DNA of 64,000 nt from UBA4408 sp002389785 (GTDB taxonomy: Bacteria; Bacteroidota; Bacteroidia; UBA4408). The translations under genes were made by a program, and so were the position numbers. The first letter of the stretch is position 1. The number at the start of each line of letters is the position of its first letter. Shown one piece after another: positions 37,122 through 45,746 of this stretch. Location: NCBI GenBank assembly GCA_035438985.1, contig DAORJK010000002.1, positions 186,001 through 250,000 of the forward strand. The letters are read 5' to 3'. A model generated the notes under the pieces. It searched no databases and had not been told where the DNA came from. It saw nothing but the letters and a program-made list of their open reading frames with translations.

Positions 37122-37580
37122 ATGGATTTACCGAATATTTTTACAACTGAAGTTAGTCAAGGCTTTCTTGACCGCATCAATAAATTAACTCCTACATCAC
37201 AACCCTTGTGGGGAAAAATGAACGTGGCTCAAATGCTCGCTCATTGTTGTGTTACCTACGAAATGATTTATGAAAACAAACATAAGGCACCGGGAGGATT
37301 CGGCAAATTGTTGTTAAAGTTATTTGTAAAACCAATTGTTGTAACCACCAAACCTTATTCTAAGAATAGCAGAACTGCACCTGCTTTTTTGATTGTAGAT
37401 GAACGAATTTTTGAATTAGAAAAGAAGCGACTCATGCAGTTTATTACTCAAACTCAACAAAAAGGTGAAGCTTTTTTTGAGGGCAAAGAATCACTTTCTT
37501 TTGGAAAATTGAGCATCAATGAATGGAATAACATGTTTTATAAACACCTAAATCATCACTTGTCGCAATTTGGAGTGTAA
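37122..37580 (+). CDS. DUF1569/DinB-like protein
   Basis: 152 residues. PLWGKMNVAQMLAHC and the C-terminal INEWNNMFYKHLNHHLSQFG carry the His residues (in AHC and HLNHH) expected of the DinB-like four-helix metal-binding fold. Family members include thiol-dependent enzymes of detoxification, but DUF1569 itself has no assigned reaction. It lies 24 bases downstream of pepD. No signal peptide is present. Confidence 0.75.
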   Translation: MDLPNIFTTEVSQGFLDRINKLTPTSQPLWGKMNVAQMLAHCCVTYEMIYENKHKAPGGFGKLLLKLFVKPIVVTTKPYSKNSRTAPAFLIVDERIFELEKKRLMQFITQTQQKGEAFFEGKESLSFGKLSINEWNNMFYKHLNHHLSQFGV

Positions 37581-37989
37581 TACATAGCGCATAATTCTAT
37601 TATGCTCTCGGTAACTATTTTATTGCAGGTAACTATTTTAAGGACATGCAGTATATGCTGCAAGATAAAGTGTTTCACTACTCTTGCTGTTAAATTCACA
37701 AAATTGTTCATATTGCACCTGGCTTATAATTTCAGACGTTTTTCTTTTTGCAAAAAAGCTCGAGCTTGCGATTAGTTTGACATTATAAACACTTATTGTA
37801 ATAACATCAATCCGCCTACTTTTCCAAAGCTTATTAAATAGTCGCCTTCCGAATTATTATACTAGTATTTTCAACGTTTTTTTATTTCAAAGAACTGCTA
37901 ATTTACTTTACTATTCATATTTTCAGGTTGCAAACTTGAATTATTTGTTTAGCATAAATCTAATAGAAATGAGCCGTTGAGTGCTTTTA
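37581..37989. other. Intergenic region between convergent genes
   Basis: 409 bases. The only structure seen is a short direct repeat GGTAACTATTTT at about 37610-37645. There is no convincing hairpin-T-run terminator and no gene. Confidence 0.4.
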
Positions 37990-40900
37990 TCAATCAATAA
38001 CAATTCTTTGTTTAAGAGAATGAGAATGATCAGATACAACAAGTTGATATACCCCCTTTGTTAACGGGCTTAAATCCATAACATACTTGTAAGAAATATT
38101 TTTACTAAACACTAACCTCCCTGTCATATCAAATATGTTTAGTAAAAAGGTTTGGGATGAATTTTCAGAATTTAAAACCAAACTCAATTTATCTGCAGCG
38201 GGAATAGGATAGACAATCAAATCTAAATTTCCATCGGAGCTGATTTTTGATTTTTCATTTTTTGAGTTTTTGATTCTATAATTTTGTGTACAGGAAGAAT
38301 CACATTGACTATAGTAGATCGTTTTATACTTAGCAATCGAATCATTGTATGAATGTACATATACTTTAATATGAAAAACAGAATCGATTTCAAAACCAAG
38401 AGGTTCATCATTTCCAATTTGATTGTCGTTGTATTTTGCTATCCAGTAAGTATTTCCGGCAGTGTCATATTTAATTGTTAGTACATCGAAATCAACTCCA
38501 TTCCAGCTTTTTCCGGTAACATATAAGTTGTTATTGTCATCAATTAATATCGCCTTTATTGAATCAATTCCTTTATTTCTACCATCAAAATCCTGTTCCC
38601 AAACTAAATTATTATTCCAATCACTTTTTTTAATGTGATAGTTTACAGAAACACTATCAAAGCGTGAAGAGATTGAATATTTGAAATTTGAATTATCAAG
38701 TGCAAATTGTTGGTTGATAGGCATAGGTGGTAATTCAGAAAGATGAACAACTGTATCAATATTTGCTTGAGTATTTCCGATTTTTTTAAACTCACGATTA
38801 CTGGTATTCATTCCGGCATAGTTATCAAAATCGAATATTCCAATTAATCCCGTTTTTAATAATTGTTCTGCTTGTATTGAAGCGAGCCAATTATCTAAAA
38901 ATTTTACTTGTGCATCATCAAGTTTTAAGCAGGGTGCCAAAGCATTAAGTACATCAAGTGCAGACTGATAATTTCCAATCAACCGAAGGGTTGTTGCTAA
39001 GTCAATTGTATAATAGAATTCATGAAAATCATCATCTTTTTCTCTGCTCAATTCTATCATTCGCTTTTCTACTTCAATTAATTTTATGCAATATTCATTT
39101 GACTCATCTAATGGAACAATCCTATCCTCTCTTACAAGAGTCCCAAAAAGTTCTTTCATTTTTAAATAAGCAAATTCTGAATTCCAATTAATTCGATCTT
39201 CTTCATAAGTACTTAAAGTATTCATTATTTCATTAAACATATTAAAGGCATCATAAAAGCTATTTGGGTTAATTGTGTCAACCGAAGCTTCTAATGAGGT
39301 TTCTATCGCTTCTCTCATAGGAGTGTATGAAAAATTATCTCCGTTTATGTCAGGGCATCGTGGGCAATAACTCAATGGTATTCCGCGCTCACCATAATCC
39401 CCTGTTTCGGAGCTTGTTGGACCATTTACACAGGAATTAAAATTGGGGGTATAATCAATAACTTTTACATTTCCGCTACCGCCACCACCTTTGTGTAAAT
39501 CTGTAAGAGATAAGCCAGTTGTTGTATTATATGGTGGAGATACACTGGGATCAATATTATCCCACTTATTATTATGTGCCGGTAAAATTCTTTCACCATT
39601 TATCCAACTCCATGAAAATGTTGAGCCGGACAATGCAAATCTATTTAGTCCATTCGAATTGTCAACAGACAAATCATTGAATCCATCTTGAAGAATTAGA
39701 AGATTTGAGGAAACTGCGTCAATACCCCCACCAGATCTTAAAATGTTATTTCCACCAAATTTTTGACTAAAACTATTTTGACCCAAAGGATCGGTTGCCG
39801 GATCATAATTAAGTGGACTTAAATTCAAGCTGGCATTATCATGCAAATAAATTGATGTAGTAAGTGCATCAACCGAACTACATTTTATATTAGTCAAACT
39901 AGGTCCATCTAGAAAAATTCCTGTGTTATAGCCGCCATATGGGTTTTCTGAAATACTCAAATTTTGAAAATAAAAAGCTGCTGTACCTGAAGACAAAAGT
40001 TTAATTGCATTGTTATAGTTACTTCCAGCATTATAGATTGCAACATTCTTAAAACTACTTGTCGTGCTGGCATTTATGCCATCAATCGGCAAATTACAAT
40101 CAACAAAATCTAGATTGTTTAACTGTACTCCTTTATCTACAAATTTTAACCCATTATAACATTGCTCAAAACTACAATCGTTAATTCGCAATGTATTCGC
40201 GGAACCCCACATCAAATAGGCACTTAAACCATGATTAAGTGCTTTAAAAGTCACATCCCTTATCTCGTGATTTGGAACAGCACATACCCAAAAGCCATTT
40301 GAATTAGCTGCGTGACCCGGTATACTTGTTGCCATCAAATTTTTTAATTTATAACTTGAAGCCATTAACCAACTTGAGTAATTTCCAAACTCAACTAGCC
40401 CATCCTGCATAGTTTGCATTTTTATTTGATCGTCAGCTTTTACATAGGTTGGACTTACCACTTCAGCAATTTTATCAGACTTACCACTTCCAATTAGAGT
40501 AATGCTATTGCTTGCATCTCCGTGAATATTAATATCACCATTTCCTATTGGGTTTAATTTGAATCCGAAATACCCATCTCCACTGAAATGCAAGTCAGCT
40601 TGTGATTGAAGGTTTATTAGTCCCCCAAATTGAAGCATGGCCTCTTCGCCATTCAAGTTTATATGTGCATGGTGGTAGTAATTAAAAGTATAGTCATTCA
40701 AAACTATTTTGCAGTGATCGCTTGTTAATACTCCATTTGTATACAGGTCGAACAAGCCGCTGTTTAGGTTTAAGGTACCTCCGGTTAAATCGGCTCCTTT
40801 TTTTACAATCATTGAGTGCCCGCTTCCTATACTTATGTTACACGGTTGCGGAACATCAATATATGCATTGCTTCCATTTAGTGTGAAGTCTGCATCTTGT

Positions 40901-43056
40901 TGATATGAAAGTATTACATCATTAAGAAGAACTCTGCAATCATCTACAACAAAATGACTATTACTCTGCATATTAATACTGCCTGTGCTAAGTTTTAAAG
41001 TTCCTCCGGTTGTTGCAGCACCTCTTAGAACACTTAGATTATTCGTACCATTTATTGTTACTTGATTCAATGCTCCCTGAACATCAAAGAGTGCATTCGG
41101 TCCTTCCAATAAAATTGTAACGTTATCTTCCATTATAAGATTTGCACCCGGTTCTATTGTTAATTTTGAGCCTTCATTTATTTTTATGGTACTTCCACTT
41201 CTTAAAATTAATTGCGTCCCCGAATGAAAAATTAAATTACCAATATTACCATTGCTGTTATCTCCGAGAATAATTTTTCCGTTGTTTAAAACTTCAATTC
41301 TAGAATTATCGCAAAAACAAGTCTCTACAGTCAAACTTGAACCAGGGTCAGGTACTGAAGTGCCACCCGGAATTGGAGGGGTAGTTGCGCTGCCAAAGTC
41401 AGATGGAATGTTACCATTAACATATAAATTGCCTCCTGCACCAATATATAAGTACTTAATAAACCTATTCTCTCTTCGCCCAAAATTAAATGTGCCATTA
41501 TTTGGCGATGAACTGTTTAATGTATTTGTTAGACGCATATCGGACTTTGATAACTCATTTAAAGTCCATTGAATATTACCTTGTGTGGCATCGCCGGTTA
41601 TTTCAACGTGAAATTCATTGTTTCCTGAAGGAGCATAATATGCGTCAAACGGAAAGATTGAAGGATATGGCCTCGTTTGATCAGGCAAATTGGAATTAAC
41701 ATTATAAAGCAAATCCGTTGTATTTATATCTAATCCACTGATTGTGGGTATAAAACAATGATAATTTTCATTCACCGATTTCACATAGCTATTTATGCTC
41801 CAGTTTAAACTGGTATTGTTTTGAATAAGGGCACCTATTGACCGATCAATTTTTTGGCCGAATTGAACAAGTGAGTTCCGTTTGCCACCTGGAGCATTAT
41901 CATAGGCAGGCGTGGTTAGTGGCACGGCGAATAATTTAAAATCATAAAACAGAGTTGGATCTGCTATACACGCTATGCACTGTCCTTCGCATAATCCAAT
42001 GTTTGTTAGCATCTCTAATATGTTCGCTCCTTTTAGAAATTTACCCTGATATACGAAGCTGGGTGTTCCAACTCCTGAATTTGAATGAATTTTACACCGA
42101 ATAAAATTGTTCCCATTGCAAGGGCTTAAAGAGTTTACCTGAAAGTCGGCCAATTGATTACCCGCTGAAAATAATTCGTCTGCAGTTTTACTCCCATTTG
42201 TAATTGCTACTTTTCTACAAAATTTTGGATAATTACCTAAAGCAGCCAAATCACTTAGCCAAGATTGCCTATATCCGGCTGCACCCGAATAAGAATGGTT
42301 TATTAGTAATTGCATTGGTGCCGGTGAGTATAGATAATCTTTATACTTTTGTAATTCATCACTCAGCGGAGCTATTTGCTCCAACATTTGCATCATGCCC
42401 ATCGGTATATTTGCTCCTTGATGTGGCGAATCAATTGAGATGTATTCACCCACACAATGTTTAATATTATTTTTCTCCATATATGATAAAGCATATTTGG
42501 CAATTTGTCCTCCCATGCTAGCTCCTGCAACAACTATCGAGTGATTATCAGGCCCTGCATAGTTTAAAGTAATTTTCTGAATTAAATCAACCAAAACCAT
42601 TGCATTTCCTTGCATATAGGTAGTTCCATCATAAAAATCAAGATAAAAAATATCGTATCCTCTATTGTGTAATTCACTGATTAATATTGGCAAGTGGTCA
42701 AATATTATTTCACTAGGGTCAGTTTCACTCGCAATTCCACTAATAAAATTTGGCCAACCCCTAGAGCCGTGCCTATGAGTATCGTGATGTTCTGTATCTA
42801 AGTCTAAGCCTTCTACAAAGATAAGTGGTTTACGAAGCTGTCCCAATGTGTTACCAGCTGCTGGTTTTAGCCAGGCATCTCCTGAGTAAACAACTCCATT
42901 ATAAGTCCCGGATAAATTAAATCCAGCATAAGGACATTCATAATTTAGCGGGATGTAATTGCCATTGGCATCTTGTAAATTTGTAATAACACATTGAGCA
43001 TTTGTGTTTCCGCTAAAAAGCAATGTTAAGAAGCTAACTAATATTATTTTTTTCAT
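37990..43056 (-). CDS. Giant T9SS-secreted alpha/beta-hydrolase (PGAP1/lipase-like) with beta-helix
   Basis: 1688 residues. Signal peptide ends about NTNA20. Residues 75-480 form an alpha/beta-hydrolase: KPLIFVEGLD, a strand YDIFYLDFYDG and the nucleophile elbow AGASMGGQ with Ser180; YISIDSPHQGA and HCFIPTISGLD are further lipase-like segments, the latter a candidate for the catalytic His. About 590-1130 shows many short strand repeats ending in N or G, as in a right-handed parallel beta-helix. A less regular region follows, partly helical, and the last 75 residues are a T9SS sorting domain (VYPIPAADK to QRIVID). It is probably a surface or secreted esterase/lipase; substrate unknown. A decayed copy of its 5' part lies at 44328-44643. 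Confidence 0.85.
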   Translation of the reverse strand: MKKIILVSFLTLLFSGNTNAQCVITNLQDANGNYIPLNYECPYAGFNLSGTYNGVVYSGDAWLKPAAGNTLGQLRKPLIFVEGLDLDTEHHDTHRHGSRGWPNFISGIASETDPSEIIFDHLPILISELHNRGYDIFYLDFYDGTTYMQGNAMVLVDLIQKITLNYAGPDNHSIVVAGASMGGQIAKYALSYMEKNNIKHCVGEYISIDSPHQGANIPMGMMQMLEQIAPLSDELQKYKDYLYSPAPMQLLINHSYSGAAGYRQSWLSDLAALGNYPKFCRKVAITNGSKTADELFSAGNQLADFQVNSLSPCNGNNFIRCKIHSNSGVGTPSFVYQGKFLKGANILEMLTNIGLCEGQCIACIADPTLFYDFKLFAVPLTTPAYDNAPGGKRNSLVQFGQKIDRSIGALIQNNTSLNWSINSYVKSVNENYHCFIPTISGLDINTTDLLYNVNSNLPDQTRPYPSIFPFDAYYAPSGNNEFHVEITGDATQGNIQWTLNELSKSDMRLTNTLNSSSPNNGTFNFGRRENRFIKYLYIGAGGNLYVNGNIPSDFGSATTPPIPGGTSVPDPGSSLTVETCFCDNSRIEVLNNGKIILGDNSNGNIGNLIFHSGTQLILRSGSTIKINEGSKLTIEPGANLIMEDNVTILLEGPNALFDVQGALNQVTINGTNNLSVLRGAATTGGTLKLSTGSINMQSNSHFVVDDCRVLLNDVILSYQQDADFTLNGSNAYIDVPQPCNISIGSGHSMIVKKGADLTGGTLNLNSGLFDLYTNGVLTSDHCKIVLNDYTFNYYHHAHINLNGEEAMLQFGGLINLQSQADLHFSGDGYFGFKLNPIGNGDINIHGDASNSITLIGSGKSDKIAEVVSPTYVKADDQIKMQTMQDGLVEFGNYSSWLMASSYKLKNLMATSIPGHAANSNGFWVCAVPNHEIRDVTFKALNHGLSAYLMWGSANTLRINDCSFEQCYNGLKFVDKGVQLNNLDFVDCNLPIDGINASTTSSFKNVAIYNAGSNYNNAIKLLSSGTAAFYFQNLSISENPYGGYNTGIFLDGPSLTNIKCSSVDALTTSIYLHDNASLNLSPLNYDPATDPLGQNSFSQKFGGNNILRSGGGIDAVSSNLLILQDGFNDLSVDNSNGLNRFALSGSTFSWSWINGERILPAHNNKWDNIDPSVSPPYNTTTGLSLTDLHKGGGGSGNVKVIDYTPNFNSCVNGPTSSETGDYGERGIPLSYCPRCPDINGDNFSYTPMREAIETSLEASVDTINPNSFYDAFNMFNEIMNTLSTYEEDRINWNSEFAYLKMKELFGTLVREDRIVPLDESNEYCIKLIEVEKRMIELSREKDDDFHEFYYTIDLATTLRLIGNYQSALDVLNALAPCLKLDDAQVKFLDNWLASIQAEQLLKTGLIGIFDFDNYAGMNTSNREFKKIGNTQANIDTVVHLSELPPMPINQQFALDNSNFKYSISSRFDSVSVNYHIKKSDWNNNLVWEQDFDGRNKGIDSIKAILIDDNNNLYVTGKSWNGVDFDVLTIKYDTAGNTYWIAKYNDNQIGNDEPLGFEIDSVFHIKVYVHSYNDSIAKYKTIYYSQCDSSCTQNYRIKNSKNEKSKISSDGNLDLIVYPIPAADKLSLVLNSENSSQTFLLNIFDMTGRLVFSKNISYKYVMDLSPLTKGVYQLVVSDHSHSLKQRIVID

Positions 43057-43138
43057 AGGAAAATTTTTATTTCATTAATTAAGAATTTTTGCAAAAGACT
43101 ATACCATTAAACTTCATATCAATTTGATATTTCGGTGA

Positions 43139-43169
43139 CAAAGTTCTTAAGGATAAAAGCTAGGCGCAA
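43139..43169 (-). promoter_or_regulatory. Promoter of the giant hydrolase gene, copy 1 of a repeated upstream element
   Basis: Minus strand: TTG (43169-43167), 20 bases, then GAACTTTG (43146-43139), one mismatch to TAnnTTTG. The surrounding 50-60 bases (through 43190) resemble the segments ahead of the two lipoprotein genes. Predicted leader about 75 bases. Confidence 0.55.
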
Positions 43170-43391
43170 TAATCAAAAGAGATGAATTGTTGCCTATTTA
43201 AGGCATAGTAGAGCATGTGGTGAAATATAATTTCACTTGGGCACAACATGTCCCAATACCTTACCTAAAGCTGTTTTTAGCTAGCCATTATTTGTGTGTG
43301 CAACCCCATTAGATGTTTGGGATAGATAGAATGCATCATAATTTCATGCATAATTAAGTTAAACCTATGCATGAAGTCCAATTTGGGAAAG
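43170..43391. other. Intergenic DNA with two small inverted repeats
   Basis: Perfect hairpin GTGAAAT-ATA-ATTTCAC at 43220-43236 is followed at once by TTGGG/CCCAA (43237-43241 with 43252-43256). Neither has a T-run. No gene is visible. Further on, 43472-43558 is featureless AT-rich DNA. Confidence 0.4.
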
Positions 43392-43471
43392 ATTATTTTT
43401 TTGGTGGAATATTACAGGTACTGAATAATATACTAGTTAAAATAAAAAATCAGGAATTTCAATTTTTTCAT
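43392..43471 (-). pseudogene. 5' stub of a third copy of the mosaic lipoprotein gene
   Basis: The minus strand from ATG 43471 matches the first 25 or so codons of the two intact lipoprotein genes nearby (MKKLKF, then ILTSILFSTCNIPPKK when corrected). One extra T in the run after codon 8 shifts the frame and gives a stop at codon 13; homology ends after the Lys-Lys codons. The lipobox Cys is still recognisable in the corrected frame. No copy of the shared promoter element precedes it. Confidence 0.75.
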
Positions 43472-43558
43472 TTTGAAAAATATTGTCTAACAACTAAATA
43501 AAATTGCATATACTTATAATTAATAAGGAAATATCACATTTCCCTTTTTAAAAATTGA

Positions 43559-44197
43559 TTAGTAATTTAATAAATAGTTTGACGTATCTCCCGCCAAGCA
43601 ATAGAATGAGCGGTTCTCTATTTCCGTAAAAATTAAACTTGAGTTCAAATATTTATACACCCTATAGTCAATTGAATTATACTGACCTCCCTTGCTTTCA
43701 AGTACAACAGAGCTGCTGTTAGGATTGCTACCGCCTATATTTAAATGATAGTTTATATTGTAGTTACCAGTAAAGCCTATTTCTAAATTCGTATAGGAGG
43801 AATCTGACTTATTAAAGGTTAATTTTATAAATCCAATTGGAGTAAAATGAATATTGAAATTATTAACATGTTTCTCTTCCGGGATAATATTATCGTAAAT
43901 ATCTGTATCAAAATAGTTATTTGCTTTACCTGCAATATGAAACTCGCTGCCTGAAGCATTTTTAAATTCAAATTGATAATTACCATTTGCATCAGTATAA
44001 GTTTCATCCAAAACATCCACCGAATAACCGGTTCCGGTTGCACGGTAATTTCCTAAAACTAAATGCGCATTTTCAATAGGTGCACAAGTAACTGCATCAA
44101 TTGCCTGCCCACTTACAGATATTTTTTTTGGTGGAATATTACAAGTAATAAATAAGATAATTGTCAAAATAAAAATCGGGAATTTCAATTTTTTCAT
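43559..44197 (-). CDS. Mosaic lipoprotein with carboxypeptidase-regulatory-like domain, copy 1
   Basis: 212 residues from ATG 44197; the upstream TTG at 44218 was not used because MKKLKF gives a normal lipoprotein leader. Lipobox LFITC with Cys19, then SVSGQAIDAVTCAPIENAHL and DETYTDANGNYQFEF, a CarboxypepD_reg-like beta-sandwich (about 27-115). Residues 1-122 are identical to copy 2 except N94; beyond FTPIG the sequence differs but shares a skeleton (NKxDSxY, ExKGxQ, LNY at the end). It is expected to be anchored in the outer or inner membrane by lipid. Function unknown. It is preceded by a shared promoter element and lies beside pseudogene fragments. Confidence 0.8.
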   Translation of the reverse strand: MKKLKFPIFILTIILFITCNIPPKKISVSGQAIDAVTCAPIENAHLVLGNYRATGTGYSVDVLDETYTDANGNYQFEFKNASGSEFHIAGKANNYFDTDIYDNIIPEEKHVNNFNIHFTPIGFIKLTFNKSDSSYTNLEIGFTGNYNINYHLNIGGSNPNSSSVVLESKGGQYNSIDYRVYKYLNSSLIFTEIENRSFYCLAGDTSNYLLNY

Positions 44198-44289
44198 CTT
44201 AATAATTTTTGTCAACAACTATGCTAATAAATTAGTAACAAAAATGGTATTTCTGTCGCAAAGTTCTTCATGATAAAAGGTGTGCGCAA
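43831..44289 (-). repeat. Near-identical 5' gene segment and promoter, copy 1
   Basis: Matches 44972-45429 at an offset of 1141 bases. Within the coding part (43831-44197, 367 bases) I count three differences; similarity goes on through the leader and promoter and stops abruptly inside the gene after the codon for Gly122. Confidence 0.9.
44259..44289 (-). promoter_or_regulatory. Promoter of mosaic lipoprotein copy 1, repeated element copy 2
   Basis: Minus strand: TTG (44289-44287), spacer 20, GAACTTTG (44266-44259). Same arrangement as at 43139-43169. Confidence 0.55.
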
Positions 44290-44327
44290 TAATCAAAAGG
44301 CATGATTTTCTAGTAAATTGAATCAGA

Positions 44328-44643
44328 ATATTGGCAGGCGGTCAAATAGTATATCATCAGCGTCGGTTTCGCTCGCAGTTCTGCTTATAAAATTTGACTA
44401 ACCTCCGGTGCCCCGACGATGAGTTTCGTGAGGTGGTGTATCTAGTGTATACGCCTTTAAGCAAGATAGGTAGTTTGCCAAGCTGTACCAATGCGTTACC
44501 AGCAGCTGGTTTTAGCCAGAAATTACCTGTGTGTAAAACTCCATTAAATACTCAGAAAGAATTAAATGCTGCATAAGAATATGCATAATTAAAGGATACA
44601 TAATTGCCAAAGGCAACTTGTAACTTAATTATTACTCAGGTGC
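44328..44643 (-). pseudogene. Decayed fragment of the giant hydrolase gene (codons about 20-123)
   Basis: Aligns without obvious gaps to 42687-42997 of the intact gene on the same strand. Conserved stretches include the segment for AGNTLGQL/KPL (GTTACCAGCAGCTGGTTTTA on the plus strand at about 44496-44515). The codon for Trp101 of the parent is TAG here (44400-44398). The signal peptide, the catalytic Ser180 region and everything downstream are absent, so it cannot make a working protein. It sits between the two mosaic lipoprotein genes. Confidence 0.88.
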
Positions 44644-44702
44644 ACTTAGACCAATTGTAGAAAAGATTATTTGAATGCAAACAATATTTTTTTGACAAGT
44701 GT

Positions 44703-45338
44703 TTAGTAGTTTAATACAAATGATATAGTATCATTAGAAATACAGTAAACAGAGTATTCTTCAAGCTTGTCATAAATTGAGTTGCCATTCATATATTTAC
44801 CAACACCAAAACTTAAATTGTTATTTTGATTTCCTTTCATTTCAATAATAACAGAATCCCTTTTATTCCAACCATCAATAACACGCATGGTAAAACTTCC
44901 ATATACTCCTTGGTAAGCAATATGTAAGCTGTTGTAGGTGCTATCAACTTTATTTACAACAAAATTTACATATCCAATTGGAGTAAAATGAATATTGAAA
45001 TTATTAACATGTTTCTCTTCGGGGATAATATTATCGTAAATATCTGTATCAAAATATTTATTTGCTTTACCTGCAATATGAAACTCGCTGCCCGAAGCAT
45101 TTTTAAATTCAAATTGATAATTACCATTTGCATCAGTATAAGTTTCATCCAAAACATCCACCGAATAACCGGTTCCGGTTGCACGGTAATTTCCTAAAAC
45201 TAAATGCGCATTTTCAATAGGTGCACAAGTAACTGCATCAATTGCCTGCCCACTTACAGATATTTTTTTTGGTGGAATATTACAAGTAATAAATAAGATA
45301 ATTGTCAAAATAAAAATCGGGAATTTCAATTTTTTCAT
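44703..45338 (-). CDS. Mosaic lipoprotein with carboxypeptidase-regulatory-like domain, copy 2
   Basis: 211 residues from ATG 45338. Leader, lipobox Cys19 and the CarboxypepD_reg-like domain equal those of copy 1 to residue 122 (K94 instead of N94). The C-terminal 89 residues (from YVNFVVNKVDSTY to FVLNY) align with copy 1 only loosely, perhaps a third identical, so the second domain has diverged or been exchanged. It is probably surface-exposed or periplasmic, held by a lipid. Its own promoter copy is at 45400-45429. Binding partner or substrate is unknown. Confidence 0.8.
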   Translation of the reverse strand: MKKLKFPIFILTIILFITCNIPPKKISVSGQAIDAVTCAPIENAHLVLGNYRATGTGYSVDVLDETYTDANGNYQFEFKNASGSEFHIAGKANKYFDTDIYDNIIPEEKHVNNFNIHFTPIGYVNFVVNKVDSTYNSLHIAYQGVYGSFTMRVIDGWNKRDSVIIEMKGNQNNNLSFGVGKYMNGNSIYDKLEEYSVYCISNDTISFVLNY

Positions 45339-45429
45339 CTTAATAATTTTTGTCAACAACCATGTTACTAAATTAGTAACAAAAATGGTATTTCTGACGC
45401 AAAGTTCTTAATGATAAATACAAAGGCAA
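44972..45429 (-). repeat. Near-identical 5' gene segment and promoter, copy 2
   Basis: Partner of 43831-44289; see that entry for extent. The promoter spacer is one base shorter here. Confidence 0.9.
45400..45429 (-). promoter_or_regulatory. Promoter of mosaic lipoprotein copy 2, repeated element copy 3
   Basis: Minus strand: TTG (45429-45427), spacer 19, GAACTTTG (45407-45400). Confidence 0.55.
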
Positions 45430-45691
45430 TAATCAAAAAGGATGAATTGTAACTTAATTGTTGCAAAGTATTAAAAATAATTGCCCCCTTCTAAGGGCAG
45501 CTATAAATCAAATTTAAGTTATTTTCTAAGCCTATGCTCTGTGTATTTACTTAGGTTATGTATTCTGATCAATAAAGGGTTTGAAAGTAAGTTTGAATTT
45601 CTTTTAATTGATGAGTATTCCTAATTAAAGCACATTCAGTAATGAAAGTAAGAGGGTGTCAATTAGTTTTTCACGACCTGTACTTTTGTGC
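45430..45691. other. Intergenic region without a recognisable gene
   Basis: The first 30 bases still resemble the repeated upstream element. A small inverted repeat TGCCC/GGGCA occurs at about 45484-45501. A TACTTTTG box at 45681-45688 (+) points straight into the terminator next to it and may be fortuitous. Confidence 0.4.
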
Positions 45692-45732
45692 AAAAAAAAA
45701 ATCCCCCAAGTTGAAACTTGAGGGATTTTTTG
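45692..45732 (-). terminator. Terminator of the DUF5011-type lipoprotein gene
   Basis: A-run, ATCCC and CAAGT (one mismatch between them), short loop, ACTTG and GGGAT, T-run; symmetric enough to work on both strands. Confidence 0.85.
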
Positions 45733-45746
45733 ATAAAAACTAAAAA

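Noticed and set aside
44394..44576. 60-codon plus-strand frame
   Set aside because: It lies over the decayed hydrolase fragment on the opposite strand and shows no protein-like features.
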